Shown: positions 27,801 through 36,684, counted from the first letter of the stretch. The stretch: 64,000 nucleotides of DNA from Dyella japonica DSM 16301 (GCF_001010355.1 NZ_JPLA01000043.1:62001-126000), one strand, 5' to 3'. Program-made: numbers and translations. The notes: generated from the sequence alone by a model not told the origin.

Positions 27801-29222
27801 GTCGGCCTCAACGACCTCCCTGACCAGCCTCGTTACTCCTTCGAGCGCGATGTCGACTACTGCAGCGGGGCCTGCCTGCTGATCCGCGCGGAAGACTTCC
27901 GACGCCTTGGCGGCTTCGACGAAATGTACGCGCCCGCCTATTGCGAGGATTCCGATCTCTGCATGCGCCTGCGCGCCGAGGGTCGTCGTATCGTCTATTG
28001 CCCGGAGGCCACCGTAGTCCACCATCTCAGCCGTACCTCCGACGGCCTGGCCAGTGACTACAAGCTTCGCTGCATTTCCACCAACCTGGCCAAATTCACC
28101 TCGAAGTGGAGCAACGAACTGGAACGCATGGACGACGTGCGCACCATTGCGTTCTATTTGCCGCAGTTCCATCCGTTTCCTGAAAACGATCTGTGGTGGG
28201 GCCCCGGTTTCACCGAGTGGACCAACGTCACCAAGGCCAAGCCGAACTATGTCGGCCACTACCAGCCGCGCGTGCCTGCCGACCTGGGCTACTACGATCT
28301 GCGCGTGACCGAAACCATGGAGAAGCAGGCCGAGATGGCGCGTCGCTACGGCCTGGGCGGCTTCTGCTACTACTACTACTGGTTCGCCGGCCATCGACTG
28401 CTGGAGCGGCCGATCGAGAACATGCTGCTCACCGGCCGCCCCGACTTTCCGTTCTGCCTTTGCTGGGCCAACGAGAACTGGACGCGCCGATGGGACGGCC
28501 AGGAGCACGATGTGCTCATGGCGCAGAAGCATTCGGACGATGACGACGTCGCCGTCATCCGCGATCTCATGCGCTATTTCCGCAGCCCCAACTACATCCG
28601 CATCAATGGCAAGCCGCTGATCCTGGTCTACCGCATCACGTTGTTTCCGGATTTCGCCAGGACCTCGGCGATCTGGCGCCAGGTCTGTCGCGACGAAGGC
28701 ATCGGCGAGATTTACATCACCCAGGTGGAGTCGTTTGAGCTGGCCTCGGCAGGCATTCCGCCCAGCCAACTCGGTTGCGACGCTGCCGTGGAATTTCCCC
28801 CGCAGGGCATGGCTCAGCCTTACCCGGTCAAGGCGCCGCTGCTCAACCCTGATTTCCAGGGCGCCGTGGCGGACTATCGCGATATCGCCGTGCGCTACGC
28901 CACGCGCGAGCTGCCTGCGTACAAGCGTTTCATGGGCACGATGCCGGGCTGGGACAATACCGCCCGCCGGCAGAACAACAGCTATTCGTTCGAGCACGCG
29001 ACGCCCGGCGCCTTCCAGGCGTGGCTGGAGACCGCGATTGCCCGGACCAAGCAGCAGTACACCGGCGACGAGCGCCTGGTCTTCATCAATGCCTGGAACG
29101 AATGGGCCGAGGGCGCGTATCTCGAACCCGATCGCCGCTTTGGACATACCTATCTTGAGGCAGTCCAAAACGCACTGACGAGCGACCGCCTCATCCGCAA
29201 AGCACGCTATTCACTAGGCTAA
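24822..29222 (+). CDS. Multidomain methyltransferase / GT2 / WbsX-like glycan assembly protein
   Basis: This single open frame encodes 1466 residues. In order: a class I methyltransferase (VLEIGAGCGAITRF from 96, QRFDVVTLIGVLEY); a region of about 300 residues of unknown fold; a coiled coil near 585-690 that includes two identical LNDETTR heptads; a basic linker; a GT2 glycosyltransferase from 854 (ILVPVYNH, DDASTDES, LLNNDVQVT, AYCEDSDLCMRL); and from about 1103 a WbsX/GH99-like domain (IAFYLPQFHPFPENDLWWG, FCLCWANENWTRRWDG, FINAWNEWAEGAYLEPD). It probably elongates and caps the O-chain, the coiled coil acting as spacer or ruler as in WbdD. That is an inference. Confidence 0.9.
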   Translation: MTGPRSPFEDFLRASAYRQDETHRIWHKEGEAAFSYSDGDETEQRIARVVADSADVSQFSRELHRHMTDWPSTYHLSPTRANLLRPLAGAIANAKVLEIGAGCGAITRFLGEQGAQVLALEGSRRRASIAASRCRDLPNVAVLNERFDALRTSQRFDVVTLIGVLEYARMYTAGADPVLETLRLARELLTDDGILVVAIENQLGLKYFAGVAEDHLGRAMAGIQDQYGEHTVVTFGKVELESYFRKAGFEASECAVPLPDYKLPQCVVFPLGVAAHEEFDAGSLAGQSSRSDRQLVTMPLFSLGRAFDVVGRNGLLADLANSFLMIARKSGQSPSFSTLLPDVLAEQYSSARAPAFAKTSRFVRKQGSIVVQHHKLSPDALPDSKLLVQSLEEEPYFHGMHWGDALEGIVTKPDWTIAQVGAWFDVWKRALAARLPEAPKADSLALETAIPGALVDAVPRNLVRHVDGTTTFFDLEWSFKAPLTFGYLAFRAIKLSFGSLTGVTAPHDPRMLHVPTLIRAILREHGLVVTSSHIQTYLDLEASLRDESIGDFGAPLEYDAYKSDHLGVLPDVSNLLRQNSASQTQLVELESMHAALDREHEQVKGAYAKLQESHRQLQLDVTRLNDETTRLNDETTRLHDVLDSSSGDKRAADEKLQDRIHGLEARIVKLVHFEQVAKSQASELELITRSASWSLTRPLRAGNAWVRRMKSAAGRRLATATKKAYRTVPVSPGTKNALKSAIFNRTGLLFRHTGAYQRWLAYERTHAPETQSRGAANSAVYSDSTTDLPANVLWRADGTREWADYDVVRHRIEATLQEQQQAKKPQKFSVRDFSSLGVDEAAKRIRLPAAPASPDVTILVPVYNHLTTTLECLASIADHASAAGASFEVLIADDASTDESHRVLAAIPHVRVVTQPSNLGFLRNCNAAAAQAKGRLIVLLNNDVQVTEGWLEALVACMDRSADVGAVGPRIAYPTGWLQEAGTTLHADGTSEMVGLNDLPDQPRYSFERDVDYCSGACLLIRAEDFRRLGGFDEMYAPAYCEDSDLCMRLRAEGRRIVYCPEATVVHHLSRTSDGLASDYKLRCISTNLAKFTSKWSNELERMDDVRTIAFYLPQFHPFPENDLWWGPGFTEWTNVTKAKPNYVGHYQPRVPADLGYYDLRVTETMEKQAEMARRYGLGGFCYYYYWFAGHRLLERPIENMLLTGRPDFPFCLCWANENWTRRWDGQEHDVLMAQKHSDDDDVAVIRDLMRYFRSPNYIRINGKPLILVYRITLFPDFARTSAIWRQVCRDEGIGEIYITQVESFELASAGIPPSQLGCDAAVEFPPQGMAQPYPVKAPLLNPDFQGAVADYRDIAVRYATRELPAYKRFMGTMPGWDNTARRQNNSYSFEHATPGAFQAWLETAIARTKQQYTGDERLVFINAWNEWAEGAYLEPDRRFGHTYLEAVQNALTSDRLIRKARYSLG
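26691..26732 (+). repeat. Two in-frame 21-base tandem units inside the multidomain gene
   Basis: Units 26691-26711 and 26712-26732 differ at two bases and both encode LNDETTR. They are flanked by related heptads (LQLDVTR before, LHDVLDS after), so the coiled coil carries four heptads in a row. A 21-base repeat can change copy number by slippage without breaking the frame. Confidence 0.9.
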
Positions 29223-29231
29223 TCCACCACT

Positions 29232-30350
29232 ATGACCTCACCCACCCCGTGCCTTGTTGGACATCCATTCGCCCCCATCGGGAGAGGCGAGGACGTGCGC
29301 TGCACATTTAGGGCGTTGCGTTCCGTGGCCGTGCGACCGCGGGTGCTTGATCTGTATCGTGTCCATCGCCCCGACGCGGACGTGAAAGACGAGTTCGAGC
29401 CCTTCCTGGACAATCGTCCAGGCAAGATCAACCTGTTCCACCTCAATGGTGACGAGATCGAGCAGGCGCTTGGCGCGATAGGCAGCTCGCTGCCAAAGGA
29501 TGCGTACAACGTCGTCTACCCGGCCTGGGAGTTGAGCAAATATCCCAGCACCTGGGCCGAACAGCTCAATCGCTTCGATGAGGTCTGGGCACCGACCGGT
29601 TTCATCCTCGACGCGTTGCGGCCGGTCGTCAGCAAGCCGGTGGTCCACATGCCGCTCGCCTGCGAAGTGGTGCTGTCGTCCTTCCGCTCCCGGCGCTACT
29701 TCGGCATACCCGAGTCCAGCTACGCGTTTCTGTTCTTCTTCGATTTCCGCTCGTTCTCCGCCCGCAAGAATCCCACGGCGGTGATCCGCGCATTCGAAGA
29801 GCTGCGCCGCGCCCGGCCGACCAGCGACGTCTGCCTGGTGATCAAGACCCACGGCAGCCAGGCAGCGCCCGAAGCCCTTGCCGCATTAAAGGAAGCCGTC
29901 GCCGCCCAGCGCGATCGCGTGGTGCTGATTGACCAGGCCATGACGGACAACGAAACCAAGAACCTGGTGCGCTGCTGCGACGCCTTTGTTTCGCTGCATC
30001 GCTCCGAAGGGTTTGGACGCGGCCTGGCCGAAGCCATGTACCTGGGCAAACCGGTGGTCGCCACGGCGTATTCGGGCAATATGGATTTCATGGACAGCCA
30101 TACCGCCTTTCTGGTCGGCTACGACCTGGTGCCCGTAAAGGCAGGCGAGTATCCCCATGGTGATGGGCAGGAATGGGCAGACGCCCATGTCCCTGAGGCC
30201 GCCAGGCACATGATCGCCCTCGTCGACCAACCCGGCCTCGGGCGTGAAGTCGGCAGCCGGGCGGCACGCAGGATCCGCGACTTTTGCGGATACCGGGTTG
30301 CCGGCATCCGTTATCGCGATCGCCTCGATAGCTTGGCTGCAGCCCTCTAG
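29232..30350 (+). CDS. Glycosyltransferase, GT4-like
   Basis: This is a 372-residue GT-B fold glycosyltransferase. The C-terminal nucleotide-sugar domain reads LFFFDFRSFSARKNPTAVI, VCLVIKTHG, then SLHRSEGFGRGLAEAMYLG, where the E-G-F-G-R-G-L-A-E pattern is the GT4 catalytic/binding motif, and PVVATAYSGNMDFM. The N-terminal half (YPAWELSKYPSTWAEQLNRFDEVWAPTGF) matches O-antigen and adhesin transferases. It follows the multidomain gene by nine bases and is probably the last gene of the wzm operon. A 12-bp hairpin spans its stop codon. Its donor sugar is unknown; GDP-mannose or dTDP-rhamnose are available. Confidence 0.88.
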   Translation: MTSPTPCLVGHPFAPIGRGEDVRCTFRALRSVAVRPRVLDLYRVHRPDADVKDEFEPFLDNRPGKINLFHLNGDEIEQALGAIGSSLPKDAYNVVYPAWELSKYPSTWAEQLNRFDEVWAPTGFILDALRPVVSKPVVHMPLACEVVLSSFRSRRYFGIPESSYAFLFFFDFRSFSARKNPTAVIRAFEELRRARPTSDVCLVIKTHGSQAAPEALAALKEAVAAQRDRVVLIDQAMTDNETKNLVRCCDAFVSLHRSEGFGRGLAEAMYLGKPVVATAYSGNMDFMDSHTAFLVGYDLVPVKAGEYPHGDGQEWADAHVPEAARHMIALVDQPGLGREVGSRAARRIRDFCGYRVAGIRYRDRLDSLAAAL

Positions 30351-30361
30351 GCTGCAGCCAA
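30333..30361. terminator. 12-bp convergent hairpin spanning a stop codon
   Basis: Arms 30333-30344 and 30350-30361 are perfectly complementary with a five-base loop, CTCTA. The TAG stop of the GT4 gene (30348-30350) lies at the loop edge, and the metB stop is 12 bases beyond. There is no T tract, so it may act as a convergent transcription barrier or mRNA 3' end stabiliser. Confidence 0.5.
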
Positions 30362-30372
30362 CCGGCCAGGTC

Positions 30373-31542
30373 TCAGGACAACGCGGCCTCAAGCTCCGCC
30401 TTGAGGTCCGCCAGGTCTTCGACGCCGACGCTCAGCCGCACCAGCGAGTCGCTGATACCCAGGCGCTTGCGATTGGCTGCCGGCACTGAAGCGTGCGTCA
30501 TGATGGCGGGGTGCTCGATCAGGCTCTCGACGCCGCCCAGCGATTCGGCCAGCGCGAACAGGTGGCAACGCTCCAGCATCCGGCGCGCTTTCTTCAGGCC
30601 GCCCTTCACCTCGACGCTGATGATGCCGCCGTAGCCATCCATCTGCTTTTTCGCCAACGCATGCTGCGGATGGCTCTTGAGGCCTGGGTAGATCACCCGC
30701 TCGATGGCGGGGTGCTTGTCCAGCCACTGCGCCAGTTCGAAGGCGCCCTCGCAGTGGGCGCGCATGCGCAGGTGCAGCGTCTTGAGCCCGCGCATGGCAA
30801 GGAAAGAGTCAAACGGACCGGCGATCGCACCCACCGAGTTCTGCAGAAAGCCCATCTGATCGGCCAGGCCATCATCGTGGCCGGCGACGACGATGCCGCC
30901 GACCATGTCCGAGTGACCGTTCAAGTATTTGGTCGCCGAATGCAGGACCAGATGCGCGCCGAATTCCAGCGGGCGCTGCAGCATGGGCGAGCAGAAGGTG
31001 TTGTCGACGACCAGGATCAACCCATGCTTGCGCGCAAACTCGCCGAGCTTGGCCAGGTCCACGAGCTTCAACATCGGATTGGTCGGCGTTTCCGCCCAGA
31101 TCATCCGGGTATTGGGCTTGAGCGCAGCCTTCAGTGCCTTGGTGTCGTTGAGATCGACGAAGGTGAAGTCCAGCCCCGCCGATCGACGCCGAACCCGTTC
31201 AAACAACCGATAAGTGCCACCGTAGAGGTCGTCCATCGCAATGACATGGCTGCCGCTGTCGAGCAGGTCGAGCACGGTGCTGGCCGCAGCCAGACCCGAA
31301 CCAAAGGCATAGCCCGCCTTGCCGCCTTCGAGGTCGGCCACGCAGCGCTCATAGGCCATGCGCGTGGGGTTCTGCGTACGCGAATACTCATAGCCCTGGT
31401 GCACGCCCGGACTGCTCTGCACATAGGTCGAGGTGGCGTAGATGGGCGTCATGATGGCGCCGGTGCTCGGATCTGGCTGTTGCCCGGCGTGAATGGCACG
31501 CGTGCCGAGACCGTGCTGAATTTGTTTCTTTTTTGTAGACAT
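30373..31542 (-). CDS. metB: Cystathionine gamma-synthase/lyase-type PLP enzyme
   Basis: This is a trans-sulfuration enzyme of the Cys/Met PLP family that makes or cleaves cystathionine. It is 389 residues from the ATG at 31542 (a GTG three codons earlier is possible). The PLP lysine is K205 in HSATKYLNGHSD; YEYSRTQNPT and ESLGGVESLIEHPA are family signatures. In Xanthomonas the gene at this edge of the LPS locus is called metB, and the protein resembles the cystathionine gamma-lyase of that genus; synthase and lyase cannot be separated by eye. It is convergent with the polysaccharide genes and divergent from rmlB. Confidence 0.92.
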   Translation of the reverse strand: MSTKKKQIQHGLGTRAIHAGQQPDPSTGAIMTPIYATSTYVQSSPGVHQGYEYSRTQNPTRMAYERCVADLEGGKAGYAFGSGLAAASTVLDLLDSGSHVIAMDDLYGGTYRLFERVRRRSAGLDFTFVDLNDTKALKAALKPNTRMIWAETPTNPMLKLVDLAKLGEFARKHGLILVVDNTFCSPMLQRPLEFGAHLVLHSATKYLNGHSDMVGGIVVAGHDDGLADQMGFLQNSVGAIAGPFDSFLAMRGLKTLHLRMRAHCEGAFELAQWLDKHPAIERVIYPGLKSHPQHALAKKQMDGYGGIISVEVKGGLKKARRMLERCHLFALAESLGGVESLIEHPAIMTHASVPAANRKRLGISDSLVRLSVGVEDLADLKAELEAALS

Positions 31543-31775
31543 GGCCACCACGTCGGAACAGGGGCATTAACCCCATCGGTTATTTTCTGAAAGGTTGCAT
31601 TACCCAGCTATCTTAACTGGGAAAACCCGGGACCACAGCTTCAAGCAGATGAATGGAGCCCTAACTGTTCCGGCTAACCCGGCGTTCTGTATGGCATTCG
31701 GATGATTCTGAGCGAGTTTGCTCGCCCCCCAAAGCATGACAGAATGATGAGACGTATTTTGCCCAGTCAGGACTT

Positions 31776-32825
31776 ATGACGACACTGCTAGTCACCGGCG
31801 GAGCCGGCTTCATTGGCGCCAATTATGTACTCCAGGCCGTGGCCCAGGGACATAAGGTGCTCAATCTGGACAAGCTCACGTATGCGGGCAACCTCGATAC
31901 CTTGTCGTCACTGGACGGCAATGATCGACATGTATTCGTGCAGGGCGATATTGGCGACCGCGAGCTGGTCGCCAGCCTCTTGAAGGCCCATCAAGTGGAC
32001 GCCGTGGTCAACTTCGCCGCCGAATCCCACGTCGATCGCTCGATCGATGGTCCGGCCGCATTTATCGAAACCAACGTCGTGGGCACGCTGGGCCTGCTGG
32101 AAAGCACCCGCGACTACTGGCGCTCGCTGGCTGACGGCGCGAAAGCGGATTTCCGTTTCCTGCATGTCTCGACGGACGAAGTCTACGGTTCGCTGGGGGA
32201 CGAGGGGCAGTTCAAGGAAACGACGCCTTATGCGCCAAATTCGCCGTATTCCGCTTCAAAGGCCGCATCGGATCACCTGGTCCGCGCCTTCCATCACACC
32301 TATGGCCTGCCAACACTGACGACCAATTGTTCGAATAACTACGGCCCTTACCAGTTCCCCGAAAAACTGATACCGCTGGTTATCCAAAAGGCGTTGGCGG
32401 GCGAGTCGCTGCCGGTTTACGGCGACGGCCTGAACGTGCGCGACTGGCTGTACGTCGGCGACCATTGCACCGCGATCGCGCGCGTGCTCGAAGCCGGTCG
32501 CGTGGGTGAAACCTATAACGTGGGCGGCAACGCCGAGCGCGAAAACCTCACCGTGGTCAAGACCATCTGCGCCCTGCTGGACGAGCGCCGTCCACTGGCC
32601 GACGGCCGCAAGCGCGAATCGCTGATCACGTTTGTCAAAGATCGCCCAGGTCATGACCGTCGCTACGCCATCGACTCGTCGAAGCTCCAGGACGAGCTTG
32701 GTTGGCGTCCGTCGCAGACCTTCGAATCGGGCATCAAGCACACGGTCGACTGGTACCTGGGCAACACGGCATGGGTTGCACGCGTGCTGGACGGCAGCTA
32801 TCGCATGGAGCGACTGGGCACATGA
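31776..32825 (+). CDS. rmlB: dTDP-glucose 4,6-dehydratase
   Basis: This NAD-dependent SDR enzyme catalyses the second step of dTDP-L-rhamnose synthesis. It is 349 residues. NAD motif GGAGFIG is at 8-14, the catalytic STDEVYG follows, and Y158/K162 stand in YSASK. The [12 protein letters not shown] and [12 protein letters not shown] motifs are specific for RmlB. It leads a tightly overlapped rmlBACD unit; the stop shares ATGA with rmlA. Confidence 0.97.
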   Translation: MTTLLVTGGAGFIGANYVLQAVAQGHKVLNLDKLTYAGNLDTLSSLDGNDRHVFVQGDIGDRELVASLLKAHQVDAVVNFAAESHVDRSIDGPAAFIETNVVGTLGLLESTRDYWRSLADGAKADFRFLHVSTDEVYGSLGDEGQFKETTPYAPNSPYSASKAASDHLVRAFHHTYGLPTLTTNCSNNYGPYQFPEKLIPLVIQKALAGESLPVYGDGLNVRDWLYVGDHCTAIARVLEAGRVGETYNVGGNAERENLTVVKTICALLDERRPLADGRKRESLITFVKDRPGHDRRYAIDSSKLQDELGWRPSQTFESGIKHTVDWYLGNTAWVARVLDGSYRMERLGT

Positions 32826-33709
32826 GCAACTCGAAGGGCATCATCCTGGCCGGTGGCTCGGGAACGCGGCTTTATCCGATCACGCAGGCGGTGAGCAAGC
32901 AGCTGCTGCCGGTGTACGACAAGCCGATGATTTATTACCCGCTGGCCACGCTGATGCTGGCGGGTATCCGCGACGTGCTGATGATCAACACGCCACACGA
33001 GCAGGCCTTGTTCCAACGTCTGCTCGGCGACGGCAGTCAGTGGGGCATCAATATCACCTATGCGGTGCAGCCGTCTCCGGATGGTCTGGCGCAGGCCTTC
33101 ATCATCGGCCGCGACTTCGTCGGCAATGACCGCAGCTGCCTGGTCCTTGGCGACAATATTTTTTATGGCGTGGGCTTTACCGAGCGCATGAAGCGCGCCG
33201 CGGCGCGCGAAAGCGGCGCCACCGTGTTTGGTTACTGGGTCAAGGATCCGGAACGCTACGGCGTGGCCGAATTCGACCAGACCGGCAAGGTCGTCGGACT
33301 GGAGGAGAAGCCCGCCGCACCCAAGTCGCATTACGCCGTGACAGGGCTGTACTTTTACGACAACCGTGCGCCGGACTTTGCCGCAAGCCTGAAACCCTCG
33401 CCGCGCGGCGAGCTGGAAATCACCGATCTCAACCGTTGCTATCTTGACGACGGCTCGCTGCACCTGGAGCAGCTGGGTCGCGGCTACGCCTGGCTCGATA
33501 CCGGCACGCATGAGTCTCTGATGGAAGCAGGCGACTACATCCAGACCATCGAGAACCGCCAGGGCCTCAAGATCTGCTGCCCGGAAGAGATCGCCTACGT
33601 CAACAAATGGATTGATGCAGAACAACTGCTGCGTCTGTCGGCCCCGCTGTCCAAGACCGGCTACGGACAATATCTCCAGAACCTGATCAAGCAAGGCTAC
33701 GTGGGATGA
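32822..33709 (+). CDS. rmlA: Glucose-1-phosphate thymidylyltransferase
   Basis: This enzyme makes dTDP-glucose from glucose-1-phosphate and dTTP, the first and feedback-controlled step of the rhamnose path. It is 295 residues, normal for RmlA. It begins with [14 protein letters not shown] (nucleotide-binding loop, from residue 6) and contains [14 protein letters not shown] and [13 protein letters not shown]. The ATG at 32822 overlaps the rmlB stop by four bases; the frame is open upstream but that is rmlB sequence. Confidence 0.97.
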   Translation: MSNSKGIILAGGSGTRLYPITQAVSKQLLPVYDKPMIYYPLATLMLAGIRDVLMINTPHEQALFQRLLGDGSQWGINITYAVQPSPDGLAQAFIIGRDFVGNDRSCLVLGDNIFYGVGFTERMKRAAARESGATVFGYWVKDPERYGVAEFDQTGKVVGLEEKPAAPKSHYAVTGLYFYDNRAPDFAASLKPSPRGELEITDLNRCYLDDGSLHLEQLGRGYAWLDTGTHESLMEAGDYIQTIENRQGLKICCPEEIAYVNKWIDAEQLLRLSAPLSKTGYGQYLQNLIKQGYVG

Positions 33710-34263
33710 AGTTCATCGAAACCTCCCTGCCCGGCTGCGTCGTCATCGAACCGCAGGTCTTCGGCGACTCGCGTGGCTTTTTCTATGAAAGCTACAACGA
33801 GGCCAAATATCGCGAGGCGGGTATCGACCGCAGATTCGTCCAGGCGAACGTCTCCCGGTCGGCGCGCGGTGTCCTTCGCGGCCTGCATTACCAGTGGCCG
33901 CATCCGCAGGGCAAACTGGTGAGCGTGCTCGAGGGCGAAGTCTACGACGTGGCGGTGGATATCCGCCGCGGGTCGCCGACCTTTGGCCAGTGGGCGGGCG
34001 TGATGCTCACGGCAGACAACCATCGCCATTTCTGGATACCCGAAGGCTTTGCCCACGGATTCTGCGTGGTTTCCGAATTCGCCACGTTTTCCTACCAATG
34101 CACCGACCTCTACGACGCGAAGGCCGATGGCAGCATCCGCTGGAATGATCCGGCGATCGGCATCGACTGGCCCGTCTCCGCTCCGCTGCTTTCCGACAAG
34201 GATGGCAAGGCGCCCCTGCTTGCCGACGTCTCGCCGGACCGCCTTCCGGAGTATCGCGCTTGA
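33706..34263 (+). CDS. rmlC: dTDP-4-dehydrorhamnose 3,5-epimerase
   Basis: This cupin-fold epimerase performs the third step to dTDP-L-rhamnose. It is 185 residues. The catalytic histidine is H61 in [10 protein letters not shown], followed by [18 protein letters not shown] and [12 protein letters not shown]. It shares ATGA with rmlA and TTGA with rmlD, so translation is coupled through the whole block. Confidence 0.97.
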   Translation: MKFIETSLPGCVVIEPQVFGDSRGFFYESYNEAKYREAGIDRRFVQANVSRSARGVLRGLHYQWPHPQGKLVSVLEGEVYDVAVDIRRGSPTFGQWAGVMLTADNHRHFWIPEGFAHGFCVVSEFATFSYQCTDLYDAKADGSIRWNDPAIGIDWPVSAPLLSDKDGKAPLLADVSPDRLPEYRA

Positions 34264-35195
34264 AGATCTTGCTGTTGGGTGCCAATGGACAACTGGGGCG
34301 CACATTCCTGAGCCATGGCGGCCTTGCGTCGCGCGGGACCGTGGTGGCCGCCACCCGTGATGGCAAGCTCATCGAGGAAGGCGTGGGCATTGCGGCCGAC
34401 CTGTCGACCCCGGAAACCCTCACGAACCTGCTGGACCATCAGCGACCGAACGTCATCGTCAATGCCGCTGCCTATACGGCGGTGGATCGCGCCGAGCAGG
34501 AAGAAGCCACCGCCACACGCATCAACGCCGAAGCCGTTGGCGCCCTGGCCCGATGGGCCAGGGACAACGACGCATTGCTGGTGAACTACTCCACCGACTA
34601 CGTGTTTGCGGGCGATGCCAGCCATCCATACACCGAAGACGCCGCGGTAGCGCCTGCCGGCGCCTACGGCCGCAGCAAACTGGCCGGCGAGCAGGCGCTG
34701 CTGGCCAGCGGTGCGCACTATTTCAACTTTCGCACGGCGTGGGTGTATGCGCCCGTCGGGCAGAACTTCATGCGTACCATGCTGCGCCTCGGCGGCGAAC
34801 GGGACGAGCTGCGCGTCGTTGCCGACCAGATCGGCAGCCCCACCGACACCGTCTTGATCGTCGAGGGCAGCCTCGCGGCGATCGATCGTTGGTTGAGCGC
34901 CGATGCCAACGCGCGCAGGACGCTGGAAGGCACCTACCATCTGACCGCCAGCGGCCAGACAAGCTGGCATGGCTTTGCTTGCGCCATTGTGCAAAAGGCG
35001 ACGCAACGCGGCCTGCTGCCGAAAACACCCGTCGTCCATGCCATTGGCAGCAGCGACTTTCCTACGCCTGCCAAGCGCCCCGCCTATTCAGTGCTCGACA
35101 ATTCCCACTTCGTGCGCACCTTTGATCATCCTCTGCCTGATTGGCAGGCAGGGCTGGATCGTACGCTCGATATGCTCACCCTCGTCCACAACTGA
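34260..35195 (+). CDS. rmlD: dTDP-4-dehydrorhamnose reductase
   Basis: This NAD(P)H-dependent reductase completes dTDP-L-rhamnose. It is 311 residues. The start is a TTG that overlaps the rmlC stop; GANGQLG at 7-13 binds the cofactor, STDYVFAGD carries the conserved Thr, and Y136/K140 in YGRSK form the catalytic pair. Seven bases separate it from xanB. The TTG start could lower its translation relative to rmlC. Confidence 0.96.
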   Translation: MKILLLGANGQLGRTFLSHGGLASRGTVVAATRDGKLIEEGVGIAADLSTPETLTNLLDHQRPNVIVNAAAYTAVDRAEQEEATATRINAEAVGALARWARDNDALLVNYSTDYVFAGDASHPYTEDAAVAPAGAYGRSKLAGEQALLASGAHYFNFRTAWVYAPVGQNFMRTMLRLGGERDELRVVADQIGSPTDTVLIVEGSLAAIDRWLSADANARRTLEGTYHLTASGQTSWHGFACAIVQKATQRGLLPKTPVVHAIGSSDFPTPAKRPAYSVLDNSHFVRTFDHPLPDWQAGLDRTLDMLTLVHN

Positions 35196-35201
35196 ACTCT
35201 C

Positions 35202-36614
35202 ATGCTTATTCCCCTCATACTCAGCGGTGGCAGCGGGACCCGGCTCTGGCCGATCTCGCGCAAGAATCTCCCCAAGCAGTTCCTTTCGCTGGCTGGTAGC
35301 GAAACGCTGTTCCAGCAGACCGTGAAGCGCGCCTTGCGCCTTCCGGACGTCGCTGCACCCGTGGTGGTGGCCAGCGACGACCATCGCTTCCTGGCGGCCG
35401 AGCAGTTGCAGGAGCTGGAAATCCACGACGCCAGCATCTTGCTGGAGCCGGTGGCCCGCAACACGGCGCCTGCGATCGCCGTGGGTGCGCTGCAGGCCAT
35501 GGCCCGGGATCCGCAGGCGATCCTGCTGGTGCTGCCGGCGGACCATCTGATCGGCGACGATGCGGCATTCGGTGACGCGGTCGCCAAGGCTCGCCCGCTC
35601 GCCGAGCAGGACTGGCTGGTGACGTTTGGCATCCGCCCGGATCGGCCGGAAACGGGCTTCGGCTATATCCGCCGGGGCAAGCTGCTGGAGAAGGAAACAT
35701 TCCAGGTCCAGCAGTTCGTGGAGAAGCCCAAGCTCGAGGTGGCCGAAGGCTATGTCGCCAGCGGCGAGTACGACTGGAATTCGGGCATGTTCATGTTCCG
35801 CGCCTCCACCTATCTGGACGAGCTTGGCGCGCATGCTCCAGCCATGCTCGCCGCCGCCCGCGCGGCATTCGACCAGGCGAACACGGACCTGGACTTCATC
35901 CGCCTCGACGGCGAAGCCTTCGCCTCGGCGCCGAGCGATTCGATCGACTATGCCGTGATGGAGAAGACCTCACGCGCCGCCGTGGTACCGGTGGCTTGCC
36001 GCTGGTCCGACATCGGTTCATGGGACGCACTCTGGCTGGCCGCCGAGAAAGACGCCCAGGGCAATCATCTGGAAGGTGACGTGATCGCGCTCGACACCAA
36101 AGGCAGCCTGGTGCGCTCACACGATCGCCACCTGGTGGCGACGGTTGGCCTGGAAGACATTGTCGTGGTGACCACGCCGGATGCCACCCTGGTGGCGCGC
36201 CGGGATGCCTCGCAGGACGTCAAGAAGATCGTCGAAGCGCTGAAGGCTGCCGATCGCACCGAACACGATCTGCATCGCGTCGTACGCCGCCCTTGGGGCA
36301 TGTACGACTCGCTGGAAAGCGGCGACCGCTTCCAGGTGAAGCGCATCGTCGTCAAGCCCGGCGCCGCGCTGAGTCTGCAGATGCATCATCACCGCGCCGA
36401 GCATTGGATCGTGGTCAAGGGCGTGGCCGAAGTCACCTGCGACGACAAGGTGTTTCTCCTCGCCGAGAACCAGAGCACCTACCTGCCCTTGGGCAGCAAG
36501 CATCGCCTGCGCAACCCGGGCAAGGTACCCGTGGAGCTGATCGAGGTGCAGTCGGGCAGCTATCTTGGGGAAGACGACATCGTCCGTTACGACGATGTCT
36601 ACGGTCGCGCCTGA
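35202..36614 (+). CDS. xanB: Mannose-1-phosphate guanylyltransferase / mannose-6-phosphate isomerase
   Basis: This bifunctional enzyme provides mannose-6-phosphate and GDP-mannose. It is 470 residues. The N-terminal nucleotidyltransferase has LSGGSGTRLWP (7-17) and ISRKNLPKQFL; the C-terminal isomerase cupin has RPWGMYDSLESGDRFQVKR, LQMHHHRAEHWIVVKG and an EIQSG-like VELIEVQSG. The name follows Xanthomonas xanB (manC/algA family). It is in line with rmlBACD and ends before a strong terminator. Confidence 0.96.
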   Translation: MLIPLILSGGSGTRLWPISRKNLPKQFLSLAGSETLFQQTVKRALRLPDVAAPVVVASDDHRFLAAEQLQELEIHDASILLEPVARNTAPAIAVGALQAMARDPQAILLVLPADHLIGDDAAFGDAVAKARPLAEQDWLVTFGIRPDRPETGFGYIRRGKLLEKETFQVQQFVEKPKLEVAEGYVASGEYDWNSGMFMFRASTYLDELGAHAPAMLAAARAAFDQANTDLDFIRLDGEAFASAPSDSIDYAVMEKTSRAAVVPVACRWSDIGSWDALWLAAEKDAQGNHLEGDVIALDTKGSLVRSHDRHLVATVGLEDIVVVTTPDATLVARRDASQDVKKIVEALKAADRTEHDLHRVVRRPWGMYDSLESGDRFQVKRIVVKPGAALSLQMHHHRAEHWIVVKGVAEVTCDDKVFLLAENQSTYLPLGSKHRLRNPGKVPVELIEVQSGSYLGEDDIVRYDDVYGRA

Positions 36615-36656
36615 GAGCCGCATTCCTGGTGCGAGAGCGTCGCTGACGCAAGATGA

Positions 36657-36684
36657 GAAAGGGTCCCGCGGGGCCCTTTCTTTT
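36657..36684 (+). terminator. Rho-independent terminator of rmlBACD-xanB
   Basis: An 11-bp stem with one T-G wobble, arms GAAAGGGTCCC and GGGGCCCTTTC, is followed by TTTT. The stop codon of the convergent xanA gene overlaps the T run. Confidence 0.85.

Noticed and set aside
26952..29168. A 738-codon reverse frame across the giant gene
   Set aside because: It mirrors GC-rich codon positions of the forward gene; it has no recognisable motif and no ribosome site, while the forward frame has several domains.
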